A DNA stretch of 64,000 nucleotides from Amoebidium appalachense (taxonomy: Eukaryota; Ichthyosporea), in the NCBI GenBank assembly GCA_963693365.1, contig CAVNZM010000003.1:14012001-14076000 (forward strand). The letters run 5' to 3'. Below are positions 35,208 through 57,069 of the stretch, one piece after another. The notes under the pieces are model-generated. The model was not told the origin of the DNA. It did no database searches and saw only the letters and a list, made by a program, of their open reading frames with translations. Made by a program: the position numbers and the translations under genes. How positions within the stretch are numbered: the first letter of the stretch is position 1; each line of letters starts with the position of its first letter.

Positions 35208-36464
35208 CAACGAACACACCATCCAAGAGAAACCAAGCAAACACACACAATCAGACAGCAAATACACAACAAGGGCAGAAACATGCACCAAGCCATAGAA
35301 TCACTTCGTTACACCAACAGTTAGGCAAACCAACACCAGACACCGAACACCTCGTATTAAGCATCAAGCATCAGACATCAAGCTTCAAGTATCAAGCAGA
35401 ATCACCTAGCACCAACTACCCTGACTACCAACTTTTAACTACCACACAAGAAGCATCCAAAACAAACATCCAGCATTAAGCACCAAGCATCCACAGGCAA
35501 GCACCAAGCACCAAGTACACACCTGGGCGGCCACCAGTTCCAGCTTAGCCTGCTCTTTTTGCGCAAGCTCATACGCCCTGTCCACCGCCTTTAGCGCTGC
35601 TGTGAGCTGTGCCCTCTGTGCCTGATCCTCCTGAACAAGCGCCTGCAACGTGACAGCAAAACATGACAGAAGGATGAGTAGAATGTTAAAAAGACATGCA
35701 CTCAAGACGAGTGTCAAAGTGTGTACAGGCTTGGCTTAGTTCTGCTCGTGAACAAAGAAACCAAGGTGTTTCTTACCTTGGAAGAGTCCGGTGCTTGGTG
35801 AAACATACAAAGATGCACCTTTATTTCACACAGATCTACTTTGCTGTCAGCCCACAAGTATAATAACGGGAAAGGTTTGAAGTCTCTATACAAAGCCACT
35901 CTTCTTGCTACCCCTGTCTCAACCGCGTTCATTCTTCCATCCGTTGGCTCTCCCCTTGCTCGTCCCACCCCTTTTCTTGTTCTCCCCCCCCCCCCCCCCC
36001 CCCCCCTCCCCCTCTTCCTCCCCAGGGAAAAAAAAAAAAAAAGAAACAAAAAGAAAAAGAAAAGAAAATAAGCACACCGCCACATCAAAAAATCCACACA
36101 AACGCACACCACCACCATCCATCTGCCAATGCACACCCCATGAACAAATAATATCCATCTAAACGCCTGCCACATCCTTCCCCCACCCACGCCCTCCCTC
36201 CTCCTTCAGCTCTTTGACTCACGTCAACACAACTTGTCAAACCAGGCCTTGGACGCAGCAAAAAACCGTACATACCTTGATCAAGTGGTCTAGGCGTACC
36301 CATTCCTCAATGGCTTGTGAGTCGATGCGTCCCGCGAGCCTGAGAGAAGAGCTAGAGGGGCAATATCGCAGACGCGCCTCGCCTGCATCACGAATGGAAG
36401 GTGTACCGGATCTGACACTGCTGTTTGAGTTTTGCCTATGGTGGCGGACTCCGTGGGGAACCAT
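33395..36464 (-). CDS. Coiled-coil protein with C-terminal PPxY motifs, 424 aa
   Basis: Three exons: 36464-36276, 35642-35523 and 34360-33395, all joined in phase 0 by GT-AG introns; 424 codons plus stop. The ATG context is AAAATGG. Residues 1-63 are Ser/Arg-rich and basic. About 64-330 is Glu/Lys/Arg/Ala/Leu-rich with heptad-like spacing, predicted to be long helices or a coiled coil. The C-terminus is proline-rich with two PPAY motifs (393-396, 415-418) and PSY between them. PPxY motifs usually bind WW domains, especially those of NEDD4-family ligases, so an adaptor or trafficking role is plausible. I do not recognise the family. Its two introns carry (GA)n, (GT)n, (AC)n and G runs. Confidence 0.82.
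34551..34622. repeat. (GA)n microsatellite in intron of the PPxY coiled-coil gene
   Basis: About 70 bp of GA repeats preceded by a G run; on the gene's sense strand these are (TC)n and C tracts. An (AC)n array 35148-35206 lies in the same intron. Confidence 0.93.
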
Positions 36465-38965
36465 TTTTCACGCTAAGTTTTTCAAAGGGCTGAGTGTATG
36501 CAAAAACATAAAAGCTTTAAAGATAATAGACACCAATGCGTGAAAGGTAAGTGAGCTGGAAAAATGTCTGCAGGGGCAAAACAAAAAGCAGTGTCTGACA
36601 GAACGTTAGACTGCCCCTACAAGTTGGGGAATCTGTACATAGACGAACTTCAGCCCGTGAAACTAAAATTAAAACGTAGTTTGCTTAATAATCTTGGATT
36701 CAGTTGCAAATTATAACTCGAAGAGCGTCTTCAGAGCCGCTTGAACAGCAAAAAACTTCATAAAATTGAGGTGAAGATGGGATCATGGGGGGGAAAGCAA
36801 GGCAAAATCATGGGAAAAAACAACAGAAACAAAAAGCGCAAATGTGATGACTGGGAGTGCGGCACTGTGCTTTGACGCTGACGCAGCGTTGCGATTAGTA
36901 TGCAGTAAACCTATCCATAATTAGCTTAGAAAAAGCAAATTTCAAATTCAGCGAGATAATCTGGTCAGGTCTGACTGATCACATTGTGAACTCTGCATGC
37001 AACCTATGCATGTTGGGGTTTTCAGGTTTCTTGGGTTGATTAAATATTTGTGAATTCATTTGTGTGATCGTCTACTATGTATTTTATATATGTGACAATT
37101 TTTTATTTTTTTTCATTTTATCCAAACGACAAAACCCTCTTAGGCGATGTTGATTGTTGAACTTCGAAAGATAGGAAAAAGATATACGAAATGTTAAAAT
37201 ATATCGATTTGGTATATTCAATTAGCCGCCATTCATCATTGCCACCTCATTCTGTCATTCTGGGCCACCTCGGTGAGTCGAGTACTTAATTGGGTTTCGA
37301 CCCGATTTGACCGGCTGATGGGATGCTTAATCTTTGAAGGGTTAGATATAGTAGAAGTTTTTTTGTTATACATAGCTTTACTACTACTTTCTTTATGTGA
37401 TATTTTTTGATAAAAACAGGTTGATTTGTACAAAAACACGATGAACTTGCTACTCCGTGACTACAGTTGCTTGAATGTGCTTGTCACCCAACATCGACAA
37501 AACCGGGCCAGGGAAGGCATATTCGACCCGAAGTAGTTAAATTCGCGATTTTCGAGCAGAAAGTTTGATAGATTGACAGGCCGTTTGATTGGCGGAATAA
37601 ACTGCTCTTGACCCAGCGAAAAATACCCAGAAAATACCACAGGTGCAACTTGCAAAGGGTTTCTTGAAAATTAGCAACTCTCAAGTTATGATCGGACAGA
37701 TGCTTATATAATAATCAACAACAACAACAACAACAAAAAAAAAAATAAAAAAATGCAATGGTTTAGCTGGCGTGCGCCTTGAAAGTGCGCCAGGGCATTA
37801 GGCTTTGACCGACCATGGCATGCGGTGCAACGTCGGAAAAGATTTTACAGGCATTTATCCTTTTTAACCCCGTCCTATTTGATTGGTTGCTGCGCTTTCC
37901 TAAGGCTTGGACCACAGAGGGCCGTGCTTGGACGGAGCTACCGATGCTAGCTAGCCTCTGCTTACCCATAATATGTAATAGGGGTGTCATATACTACGAT
38001 GGCGCTAATTGTTGCCTAGCATGTACATATGTCACTAGCTGCATTTGATTGGCTGCGCTGGAAAACGCAGTAGGCCGTCCAGTGTGGCTGGGCCCTCGGG
38101 GCCCTCGGCAGTGTCCACGCAATAAAAAGTGTGTAAACCCCCGATCGCGAGAGAATAAATAGTTGCGAAATTCTTGACCCACACCCTAGACAAGTGCGGA
38201 TTTTCGTATACTACCCGATGGTTCACGACGTTGCTGCTGCTAAAAACTGTGTAATTTTACTCTTGTCATTATTGTGTTGCACAAATAAGCTCATGCGCGC
38301 AGGCAGTGGTTCTCATCATTCGTGCTCACCCTCAGGCTGCAAACGGTGATATCGGGTCGAAGGGGAACAACAGTTTCGGTTTTCGGGCTGCGACCCGATT
38401 CGGCCCATTTTTAGTTTTTTCGATCAGCCGAGGCTCAGTTGCGCAAAGTCTAGATCTGATCTGAAATTCGAAACGCAAAGCCGGCTCGAGAGGGAGAGGT
38501 GTGTGTGTGTGTCTGCCTTTTGTACGTGCGTGTGTGTATTGAACTTGCAGAAAGGGGGAGAGAGTGAGAGAGAGAGAGAGAGTTATGAAAAGGAGCCAGA
38601 GGGTAGGGGAGAAGGAGAAGGGGTGCTGCCGAGACATACAGGGATCTCGAGTAAAGGATAATAGGCAAACAAGGCTTAGTAGCATTGAGAGTAGCTAGCG
38701 TCACAGAAAAAGAGAGTGAGAGATCCTTGAGTTAGTAGAGAGGGCGAAAAAATACACGGGCAGCGGGACAGTAGGGAGAAAGGGAAATAGAGTGAGCTGG
38801 ACGCAAAAACGAAGTTTGTTTTTCGCCAAAGAGCATAAGTTAACCATTTCCAGCTGACACGTTTAACGTTCTTGCACCTCTTTTTCTTTGGATCTTTGGA
38901 TCTACGCCATTTCCTGCGCTATTAAACGTAAAACATCAGCCGCTGCACAGTTATTGGCAGTAAAG
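36465..38965. other. Intergenic region between the coiled-coil gene and UBE2K
   Basis: Mostly ordinary unique DNA, the least microsatellite-rich part of the window. Contains a dispersed repeat copy (37934-38141), AT-rich stretches, and a purine-rich zone (38540-38800) just upstream of UBE2K. The two divergent genes presumably share this space for their promoters; no TATA box is obvious. Confidence 0.6.
37934..38141 (-). repeat. Dispersed repeat family R1, longest copy
   Basis: The reverse complement matches 63392-63538 (through CGGCCTACTGCGTTTTCC, GCAGCCAATCAAATGCAGC, GCGCCATCGTAGTATATGAC and ATTATGGGTAAGCAGAGGC), and its distal end matches 60553-60606 (GGGGTTTACACA, TTTATTGCGTGGACACTGCC). 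A fragment also occurs near 10956-10995. No coding potential and no clear terminal repeats. Confidence 0.85.
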
Positions 38966-46403
<7,438 letters not shown>

Positions 46404-47451
46404 AACAAATGAAACATGGTTTGCATGTACTTGCACAAGGACACTGATGTAAATTATGCCCTGTGTACCCCCACACACACTCACGTACGCACGCAGGCAC
46501 TCACACACACACTCACGCACTCACGGCCACACACATTATAAGTACAAACAAAGAGGTGCTTCTACCATTACACTGACATAGGTTAGAATTCTTGTATATT
46601 ACACACTCTGCGTGGCCAGCCATGCACATTTCTTTCTGGTCGACACATAAAATCATCCATCCACTTGTGTGATCAGGCAGTTACTGAGCATGCATGCTGC
46701 CGGTTAGCTCATGCAACTTTCAACAGAACCTTCATCAAGTGTTTTTGGGTGTATCGTATTCCGTGTATTTGACTTGTTGGGCATCTTGAGGTTGCAGGTG
46801 AGAACATCATGTACATATATTATGTGTTAGTTTATTGATGGAATAAACCTGCGGACCAGGCTGGTCCTGAACTGTATACACCTTCCTTCCCCCGGGCCAA
46901 GGGATGCCAAGCCATGCACTCGTGAAACAGAGTGCCGCTTTATTATCGTGCCCGCTTTCGTATTTCGACCTCACAACGTGTTTAGACATGCCATGCATCG
47001 ATCCTCAAGACGCTCCAGCTAAAAGGGGGTAAGAACTTTGTGCCTGCGTGGTAAGCTATTCCTACAGCTGTACAGCCCCACTATAAATTAACTTGCATGC
47101 ATATCGATGAGGTGCCTACGCCGGTGTACAATGTCTGACAGAAGCACTCTCTGATTGAACATTGTTCAAAAGATCTCCGAAGACACTGCGCATACCCACC
47201 CGTTCGCGCTCTAGGGTGCAAACGTATTGGCCCATAATGTCATCAACTTCCCACACACCGTTGTACTTCCCACACACCGTTGTGGTGATCAGTGCGTGTC
47301 AGCGTTTATAGAAGTATCACCTACATATATCAAAGTGAACATAAAATGCTCTTGTTGCCGTAGCGCTGATGGCTTTAAAGCCTTCTTCCGACAAAGAAAC
47401 GTGACAAGTCGGCGGGAGGGGGAAACGGATTGGTCCGAGTGTGCTGTGGAC
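46404..47451. other. UBE2K 3' UTR and spacer before the hAT element
   Basis: Unique DNA with short AC clusters just after the stop and a duplicated CTTCCCACACACCGTTGT block around 47247-47284. No other gene is evident. Confidence 0.6.
46842..46847 (+). terminator. Candidate polyadenylation signal for UBE2K
   Basis: AATAAA 438 bp after the stop codon, first on this strand. Confidence 0.5.
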
Positions 47452-49037
<1,586 letters not shown>

Positions 49038-49045
49038 CTGTGGAC

Positions 49046-49811
49046 GTGCTGTAATGCGTCTCGTTCCAACGATATATTCTGAACCACTCATATACACGTA
49101 TTTTATCCGAATGGCGCCGAGTTATACGGCCCCACACAAACAACAACACTTTTCAAAAATGATATTCAAAAGTAAGGTCGAACGCGAACAATAAACAGTA
49201 AACGATCGCATCTATAGAGGTAAAATCTATCATTCTTACAAATTGATTTGTATCTAAAAACTGTTTTTTTATGAACACACTTGGAACATCTAAAAAACAA
49301 GTTTATCATGTCACTGGCACAATGACAAAATCTTGATTCAATATTCTACGTAGAAATAAATTTGTAGTTACCCCCTGGCATCTATGAGGTACAAGGGAAC
49401 CGACGTATGTTCCTCTGGAATGCGACTGTTTCATATCCGGGGATTCCGGATGATGCCGTACGCAGACACACACACTCATGAAGTGAGGTTAGAAAGATAC
49501 TTGGGTTCTAATCCAGCGCCGAAGGCTGTTAAACAAAACAGACAGACCTAAAGATCTAAACGGTGGAGAATTCTTTCTCATGTGTGTGTGCGTGCGTTCA
49601 CCCTGCTAACAGTAACAGCCAGCGCTAAAGTTGAGCAAGAACCGGGGCTCAAGTTCTTCAGTTTTTCTAAGTGACTTTTCTGTTCCAAGCCACCACATAG
49701 CCTTTACCCGTTCACCACATTTAGTTTCTGTTACCTCTTTGGCGTCATTTACGCCCCAATAGCTCCTGCAAACACAGTCTGGCTTTCCTTGAGATCCGAC
49801 CAGAAAACATC
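49046..49811. other. Spacer and 5' region of the RGS gene
   Basis: Unique, AT-rich DNA with no microsatellite longer than a few units. Presumably holds the RGS promoter and 5' UTR; no TATA box is clear. Confidence 0.5.
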
Positions 49812-50597
49812 ATGCGTTCAACCAGCGTAAGCGGTGAACTGGCCGTTGAGCCCACCAAACTCAACGGCCTCAATGTTCCCCTTCCCCTCGGTCCGCTCAG
49901 GCGACTTAATCTCGGGAAGGGTGACAATGACATGCAAGATTGCAAGTCATCTTCGCGCACCGATCTCGCGAACATGGGAAGTGATTCGAGTTTGAGCGGA
50001 AGCCAAGCAGGAAGCACCGAGTCTCTCAGCTCAAAGCTCAGACGTGCATCAACGACCGACCTCGTCCGCATGGCTTCCAAGAGTAGCATGCGCTCTCTCA
50101 AATCCCAGTTTGACCGTCTTACTTTCCGTCGTGCAAGCAGCGGAAGTGCATCCCCTCGTCCCGGTAGCAACCTACAGACAAGGAGAGCCATTTTCCCACC
50201 TCCCCCGTCAACGATTGAAGCTCTCCTTGAAGACAACGAAAAGCACGCCGAGGCACGAGCTGCATTTCACGAATTTGTGCGCAAGGAACATTCAGAGGAG
50301 AATTTGTTGTTCTACGAAGCGTGCTCGGTGCTCGAAAGTGGGGTGGCGCAGGGGGGTTTGTCTTTCGATGACGCAAACTACCTCGTGGAGGTTTACGTTG
50401 TTGATGGAGGGGAACATCAGATCAACATCCCGGGACCAGTGAAGCAAAGGATATACAAGGCACAGGCGGAAGAGGATTTGGAGAAATTGTGCGCATGTTT
50501 GGTGGAGGCAAAAGGCGTTGTGCTTGCAGTGTTGCAACAGGACTCGTATGCGCGGTTTTTGAATAAGGTTACACAGGATACAGTGGGTGGCCAGTAA
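49812..50597 (+). CDS. RGS-domain protein, 261 aa, intronless
   Basis: A single open frame from ATG to TAA. Residues 1-132 are Ser/Arg-rich and probably disordered, with repeated SSRTDLANM / RASTTDLVRMAS-type phosphosite-like stretches and basic RRAS sites. About 135-254 is an RGS domain: AAFHEFVRKEHSEENLLFYEAC, written here only as its landmarks SEENLLFYEAC (161-171) and INI (204-206), then a C-terminal DSYARFL helix. Family role: binds activated G-alpha subunits and speeds GTP hydrolysis; the Glu-Glu-Asn and Asn contacts seen in RGS proteins are present. It is the only intronless gene of the window, which could reflect retroposition, but there is no A tail. A possible poly(A) signal AATAAA is at 51313. 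Confidence 0.9.
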   Translation: MRSTSVSGELAVEPTKLNGLNVPLPLGPLRRLNLGKGDNDMQDCKSSSRTDLANMGSDSSLSGSQAGSTESLSSKLRRASTTDLVRMASKSSMRSLKSQFDRLTFRRASSGSASPRPGSNLQTRRAIFPPPPSTIEALLEDNEKHAEARAAFHEFVRKEHSEENLLFYEACSVLESGVAQGGLSFDDANYLVEVYVVDGGEHQINIPGPVKQRIYKAQAEEDLEKLCACLVEAKGVVLAVLQQDSYARFLNKVTQDTVGGQ

Positions 50598-51312
50598 ATT
50601 TTTGTGGGTGGTTATCGGGGAATTCCGAATTCCGTTTTGTAAAAACGGTATTTATTGTTACTTGAAAAGGTGCACATAGTGGGCGTTACTGTGTTGGCAG
50701 TTCGTGTGCGGGCAGGTGGGGTTGGAAACGTTAGAGTAAAAAACTAACTTACTGTGGCACTATAGATGTTTGTTGAATTTTCCATCGCAGCAAGTGCAGT
50801 GTGTGCCACGCGTTACCCTTTTATTCTTTTGGGTTTGGACAAAATTACGTAACTGAATTTTAGGGAGCTAGGGGGTGTGTATGCGGGCTGTATAACTTAC
50901 ACAGTCACAAACACTCCCGATGTACCGAAGATTTGCGTTTTACTTTCTGTTTTGCATAACAGTAACAGCTTTGCAGGGCGAAGCATTATGTCAGTGATCG
51001 TGTGGTTCTAGTAACCAGATCAGGCGGTATTCAAACTTAATCACATATTTTATACGAACATTTCACTGTTGCTGTTACTAAGTTATACTCTGACACTTTC
51101 CTCACTTTTACCTCAACTTATAACACCTAAGAGTCCGTGTCCGTCTCTTGTGTAATCCTTATCTGACTACCGGAAAAGAGCTATTACGGCATTTAGACCT
51201 GCCTATCTAAGTTGTGATGTATGCAAGTAGCAACCCCCTGATTTGAATGACCACTAGCTGGTGGGTGAGGATATAGTTATGTGAACGAACGAGCACTCGC
51301 ATGAAATTGCTC

Positions 51313-51318
51313 AATAAA
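51313..51318 (+). terminator. Candidate polyadenylation signal for the RGS gene
   Basis: AATAAA about 715 bp after the stop; the intervening DNA is unique and has no other clear signal. Confidence 0.4.
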
Positions 51319-52061
51319 GGCTTATGGTAGCCCTGGTTGTATTTTTTTTTTTTTCCCCCCTTGATATAATGGATTCTATTGCAATCGGGGCATCAGACAG
51401 GGCGAAGAATGGATATATAGTACAGTTGCCATAGACACAACGATATAGTCGTTGAGATAGCTTCACCGGATATCTGGTTTGATGCCAATGTGGCAGTGGG
51501 TGAAAACACGGCCGATAATTGTTGTCGGCAAGGCGGATGGGGGCAAGGATGAAATGGTGTGGGTGTTTTTTATTATTATTGTTATTATTATTGGTTCTTT
51601 TTTTTCTTTTCTTTTTTTTTTTTCCTTTGTGTGTGCGATGGGGGAGGGGAGAATCCGGCATGGGGCAGGGGGGGGGGGGGGGGGGGAGGGGGGGGGGGGG
51701 GGGGGGGGGGGGGAACAATGGGGGAGGGGAGAATCCGGCATGGGGCAGGGGGGGGGGGGGGAACAAGGAGGAGGTAGTGATCCACCGTTCTTCTGAACAA
51801 GCTGAGGTTGACAGAGAATGATCAAATGATTCAAAGTTTCGCTGTGTGCACACCAAACAAGGTAATCCTACTGTTGATTGGCTGTGGGGATGCTATCAAA
51901 CCCTGCATTGGGTATTTGCTGCAACAGATCTGATGTTGAACTTCCCTCGGTGGCAACGTACGCTTGATTAATTTTTTTTTCCAGTGAAGCTATTACATGC
52001 TCTTACACATGTTTTTAGTGTGTGCAATGACGCTCTGTATGTGGCGAGGTGGTTGTAGGTG

Positions 52062-52310
<249 letters not shown>

Positions 52311-52818
52311 TGTGTGTGTGTGTACGTGTGTGTGTGTGTCACGGTCTGTGTGTGTGTGTGTGTGCACGCGCGCGTACGCACGCATGCCCCGCGCACGCGT
52401 GTTTATGTGTGTTGAGAAATTTGAAGAAACGGGGGTCACCCGGGGGTGGGGGAGGGGAAGGACTGAGATCGGGGGTGGGGGGTTTTGGGGGGGGGGGGGG
52501 GGGGGGGGGGAGGGGGGGGGGGGGGGGGGGGGGGGGGGAGGGGGAGGGGGGGGGGGGGGGGGAGGGTTAACAAGACATTTGAATAAAGTAATCGGGCTTA
52601 AAACCGTGAGTCGGTCTAATTAGTAGGGGCTGCGCTCGAAAAGAGTCCATGATACTTTTCGACAATGTGAACGAAACCATTTCCGGTTGGCCGATGAGCC
52701 AGAGTGTGCCTGATAAGGAGCCAATGAGGGAATCCTGGACCAATTATATGTGGCAGAGAACTTCTGAGAGAAGGTTAGCTATAGCTGATGCACGCCGCAA
52801 ATTCATATCAGCCCCCCC

Positions 52819-52851
<33 letters not shown>

Positions 52852-52934
52852 ACCACTACCACCACCACCACTGCCGCCGCTGCCGCCACCACCACCACAC
52901 ACACAAACACACACACACTGAGAATCCCTCACGT

Positions 52935-52972
<38 letters not shown>

Positions 52973-54199
52973 TGTATCAAAAGCACACACAGTATAAAAA
53001 GCACACACACATACGTATACGCCTCGCCGGTACCCCCACAACGCTAACTACGCGTTTTGTGATCGAACGTTGAAGTAAAAATTGTGCAAATCGAACCATG
53101 CAATACATGTGTGTGAAAAAGGTCCGTGACAGGCTGGACCAAGGCCTAGCAGGTTCGTACGTGTGTGTGTCTGCACGTGTACATGTTTCCGCACGTGGGT
53201 GTGTGGTGTGCATGCAAACAAGCTCTATATTCCTACTTTTTTTATTGTTTTATAAAAAACAGCTGTGTTTCGTAGGCTATCAGTGTGCCGCGCAGTTGGT
53301 GCTGTACATGTACCAAATTGTTGATGTCACCCAATGCCTCAAAAAGTTGATCACGCCATACATAGCCCAATATTAGTCACCAGTCTCTCTCTATCATTTC
53401 TCGGAGAAATCCCCCCCCCCCCCCCCCCTCTCCCTAGACCCTTTTTTTTCAGGGGGGGGGGGGTTGGTATCTTTACTCACTCACGGGACATTTCGAATAT
53501 TCCTGCATTTGGAGATTATCACGGTCCCATATATACCATATGGATATAAAAATATCTATAAAAGATGGAAAATACAACAGCAATGGATAGCGAAATACAA
53601 GGTCATAACATACATAAAATGATGAACCCTGATAAGAAAATTGGGCCGCGTAAAAGCAGCACACAGGATACAGGTAAGATACGCAATAGTGAAATTTAGA
53701 AATATGCACGAATTCTATGTAAATTTCAAAATACATCCACAAAAGGAGATATAATCATCCTGATATATCAAACCCTCCTCCTCTCTTATCGCGGTTTATC
53801 CAAGAAAATTCGGTGAGCCAGGAACACTCCTACACGTGTTTCTTACTACGCTTGTGGGTGGGAACCACCACGTTTATCCGAGCACGGCTAAATGTCCAAG
53901 ATATTTTCGTTGGCTGTGGCTGTGTGTGTGTGTGTGTGTAGCCTAGTATCGGTGTGTGCGTGACTGAGCTCAAAACATCCTATTCGAAAAGATCTATGCA
54001 CTTGTTAAGAAAGCGTACGCACAAGCACTAAACCAAAAACCACTAACATGAGCAAATAGGGCATACTTGACTATGTTTAGCTATAACGAGCCCTCACCCA
54101 TACGCATGTGGCTTATATACGTACACTTTGATATCTAGAAAAGCAAAACGGACAAAACCAGGAAGTAACCACAAACCCCAACACGCAAAAGTTGCGACA

Positions 54200-54239
<40 letters not shown>

Positions 54240-55024
54240 CCACCACCACCTCACAACTTTTGCCTTTTCTCTCTCTCTAGTTTTTTCCCTCTTTTCCCTC
54301 GTCACATTTTTCGTCTCCCCCCCCCCCCCCCCCCGCCCCTCTCCACCATTCGTGTTCCCCTCCAATCCCCCCCTCTCCCCCCAACAACGACATCTCCCCT
54401 TCCACTTGAGGCCATAAGTAACAAATCGGAACACGTTCACCAGCACTTAAACAATAGTCCGCACACACCCTACACACCAACACCACACATTCGTACCGCG
54501 CACACACAATCAAAACGTCAAACACATCTATACGAATACCACCAGAACTTTCACCACAGCAACCATATCGTAATTTTCGAAAATACACACACACCTAATG
54601 TTTCACGCATTTTGTGCAGCCTACATTCCATTCGAGCAATAACCCCCCCCCCCCCCCCCCTTCAAACATCACAAGTCCATGTTACAAAACCTCAACACAT
54701 CGCGTCATGCCAACATACCAACGACAAACCGCAAACAACTTTTTTCTATCGAAAATTCTGCGCACTCAAAGACACTCGAAGAAAAAGGAAAAAACATCCG
54801 CACCATTCCTCATTCGCACCATACGCCGTCTCCCCGAATCCCTTCATAACAGGTGCAGCACTCAAAATCGTACCTCATTCAATCCTTCGCCTGACGTAAG
54901 CAAACCATGTCCACCCAACCGCCACTACCAAATCTCTAATTCCTTTTTCCCTCCACCTTACGCCATGCCCGTGGTTCCCATTAACCATATATGGTGCATT
55001 GCATTGCATATTTACCATATAAGG

Positions 55025-55153
55025 TTAATTCTCGTCGCCCATAAAGTCTATGATGCGACTAGTCATCTCTGGCACGTTTGCATTTGCTGCCTCCGTCAGA
55101 AGCCGCTGGAAAAGCTGCGCCCTTTCCTCCACCTGAGCACACAATACAAGGGT

Positions 55154-55220
<67 letters not shown>

Positions 55221-55457
55221 GGGGGGGTTAGAATGTGTTACAAAGTGTGGAGCCCCCCCCCCCCCCCCCCCCCCCCCGATCCCCTCTCTCTCTCTCCCCC
55301 CCCTCCCCCCCCCCCCCCCCCCCCCCCCCCGCCCCCGGTGCCCCATCCCGCCCCAAACACGCACGCACGCACGCACGCACGGACGCACGCACGGACGCAC
55401 GCACGGACGCACGCACGGACGCACGCACGCACGCACGCACGCACGCACACGCGCGCG

Positions 55458-55523
<66 letters not shown>

Positions 55524-56224
55524 CACAAAATCCCTGTTTCTGCCCCCACCGTCTCGAACCACACAAGCACAAAGATAAAAACAAACAAACAAACAAACCA
55601 AAAAAATAATACTAAAAAGCGATAAAAGATTAGAACATAAAAATTAAAAATCCCCAGTACGTATGACCAAACATAAAGGTACGCATTCTCCCCCCTCCCC
55701 CCCCTTTTTCCCATAAAAAATAAACAAATAAATAAAATGAAATAATAATAATTGACAATAATATCTAAAAAGAACATACCACATGTTTTGACGTGGACCC
55801 TAAGAACACCTTATGAGGCTGCAGGGGTTGCAGCCTATCGTACAGCTCCGACGTGGTGCACAGTTCCAGCAGGCGCTGAGCCAGCCAATGAAAATCGCTG
55901 AACCGCCGCTTGACCGTGAAGCTGCGGCTGCCCGTTCCTGATTGGCGCGTTGTCATGGTCACGTTGTAGAGCATGTGCTGCGGTGCGAGGGCGGAAAACG
56001 ATTGGTTAGCGGTCTGTGTTGGGGCTCTAGAAGCGCGAAGTTGAATCTAGTGATAGCACAATGTAGGAGTACAGTAGGAGAATAATTGGAATCGGATATT
56101 GGTTTTGCGTCTATATGGTGTGATTTCTAGGGCATGATGAAACTTACGTATAAGGAAACCATGGAGACATGTGGGCATAGTCCGACAACGGTTATCTCCG
56201 GTTATTAAACACAAAAACAAACAA

Positions 56225-56260
<36 letters not shown>

Positions 56261-57031
56261 ACACACACACACTGATGCACACCCACCCACACACCCACCT
56301 GCACCCTTCCATGCCCATCCACTCACCCACCCATTCACTTATCTACCCGCACACAAACACCCCCATCCATCCACACTTCATCACCTACCGGCCAGAAGAA
56401 TGGACCCGCCTGCCCAGCAGGCACCACAGACACCCATATGTAATGTGAGGGCATGTTTGTCTCCTTCCCCCCCGCTGCCGTTTTGTCAGCCACCAAAACC
56501 CCAGACTTCACAGAGTCAGTTTCTTGCTGCTTGGCTTCCGCCTTAACCGAAAGGTGGCCAGTGAGAAGCGCGGCAACTTCATCTTGTTGGTTGTTGCGTG
56601 CAAAGTCCTGGGAGAAGGGGGAGAAAAAAATGGCAGGTCAATGGGGGTTTCTTGGTATGGTTCCGAGACCGTTCGGACTCTAAATAGATTTCCGCATTGT
56701 GATTGGCGTGATGCGCAGCAAACATCATTTTGGTCATACCGAGAGGCCCCATAAATCAGCCCAAAAGAAACCCGCTTTAGCATAGGGAAGAAAGCTGAAG
56801 ATAAAGAGTTTTCTATTCTAGCTAGTGTATACATTGAAAAGGTTTAATCGTAATAGAAGGAGAGCAGACAACATGTTGTGAGCATTTCTTGGTAACTACT
56901 GTCAGAGACTTCGAGGAGTGAGTACGGGTTGGTGGTTTGAAAAGTGGCGATCAGAAAGATCTCGCGGTGTTTCGCAGATCTTGTCGAAAGGGAGAAGCTG
57001 ATGCAACAAAACAAGTTGCCTAGACTAACCG

Positions 57032-57069
<38 letters not shown>

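Noticed and set aside
49812-50597. RGS gene as a retrocopy because it is intronless
   Set aside because: No downstream A tail adjacent to the coding end and no flanking duplication; the frame is intact, so it is kept as a normal gene.
55355-55430. CRISPR-like regularly spaced GGACGCACGCAC units
   Set aside because: The units are contiguous simple sequence without unique spacers, in a eukaryotic intron.
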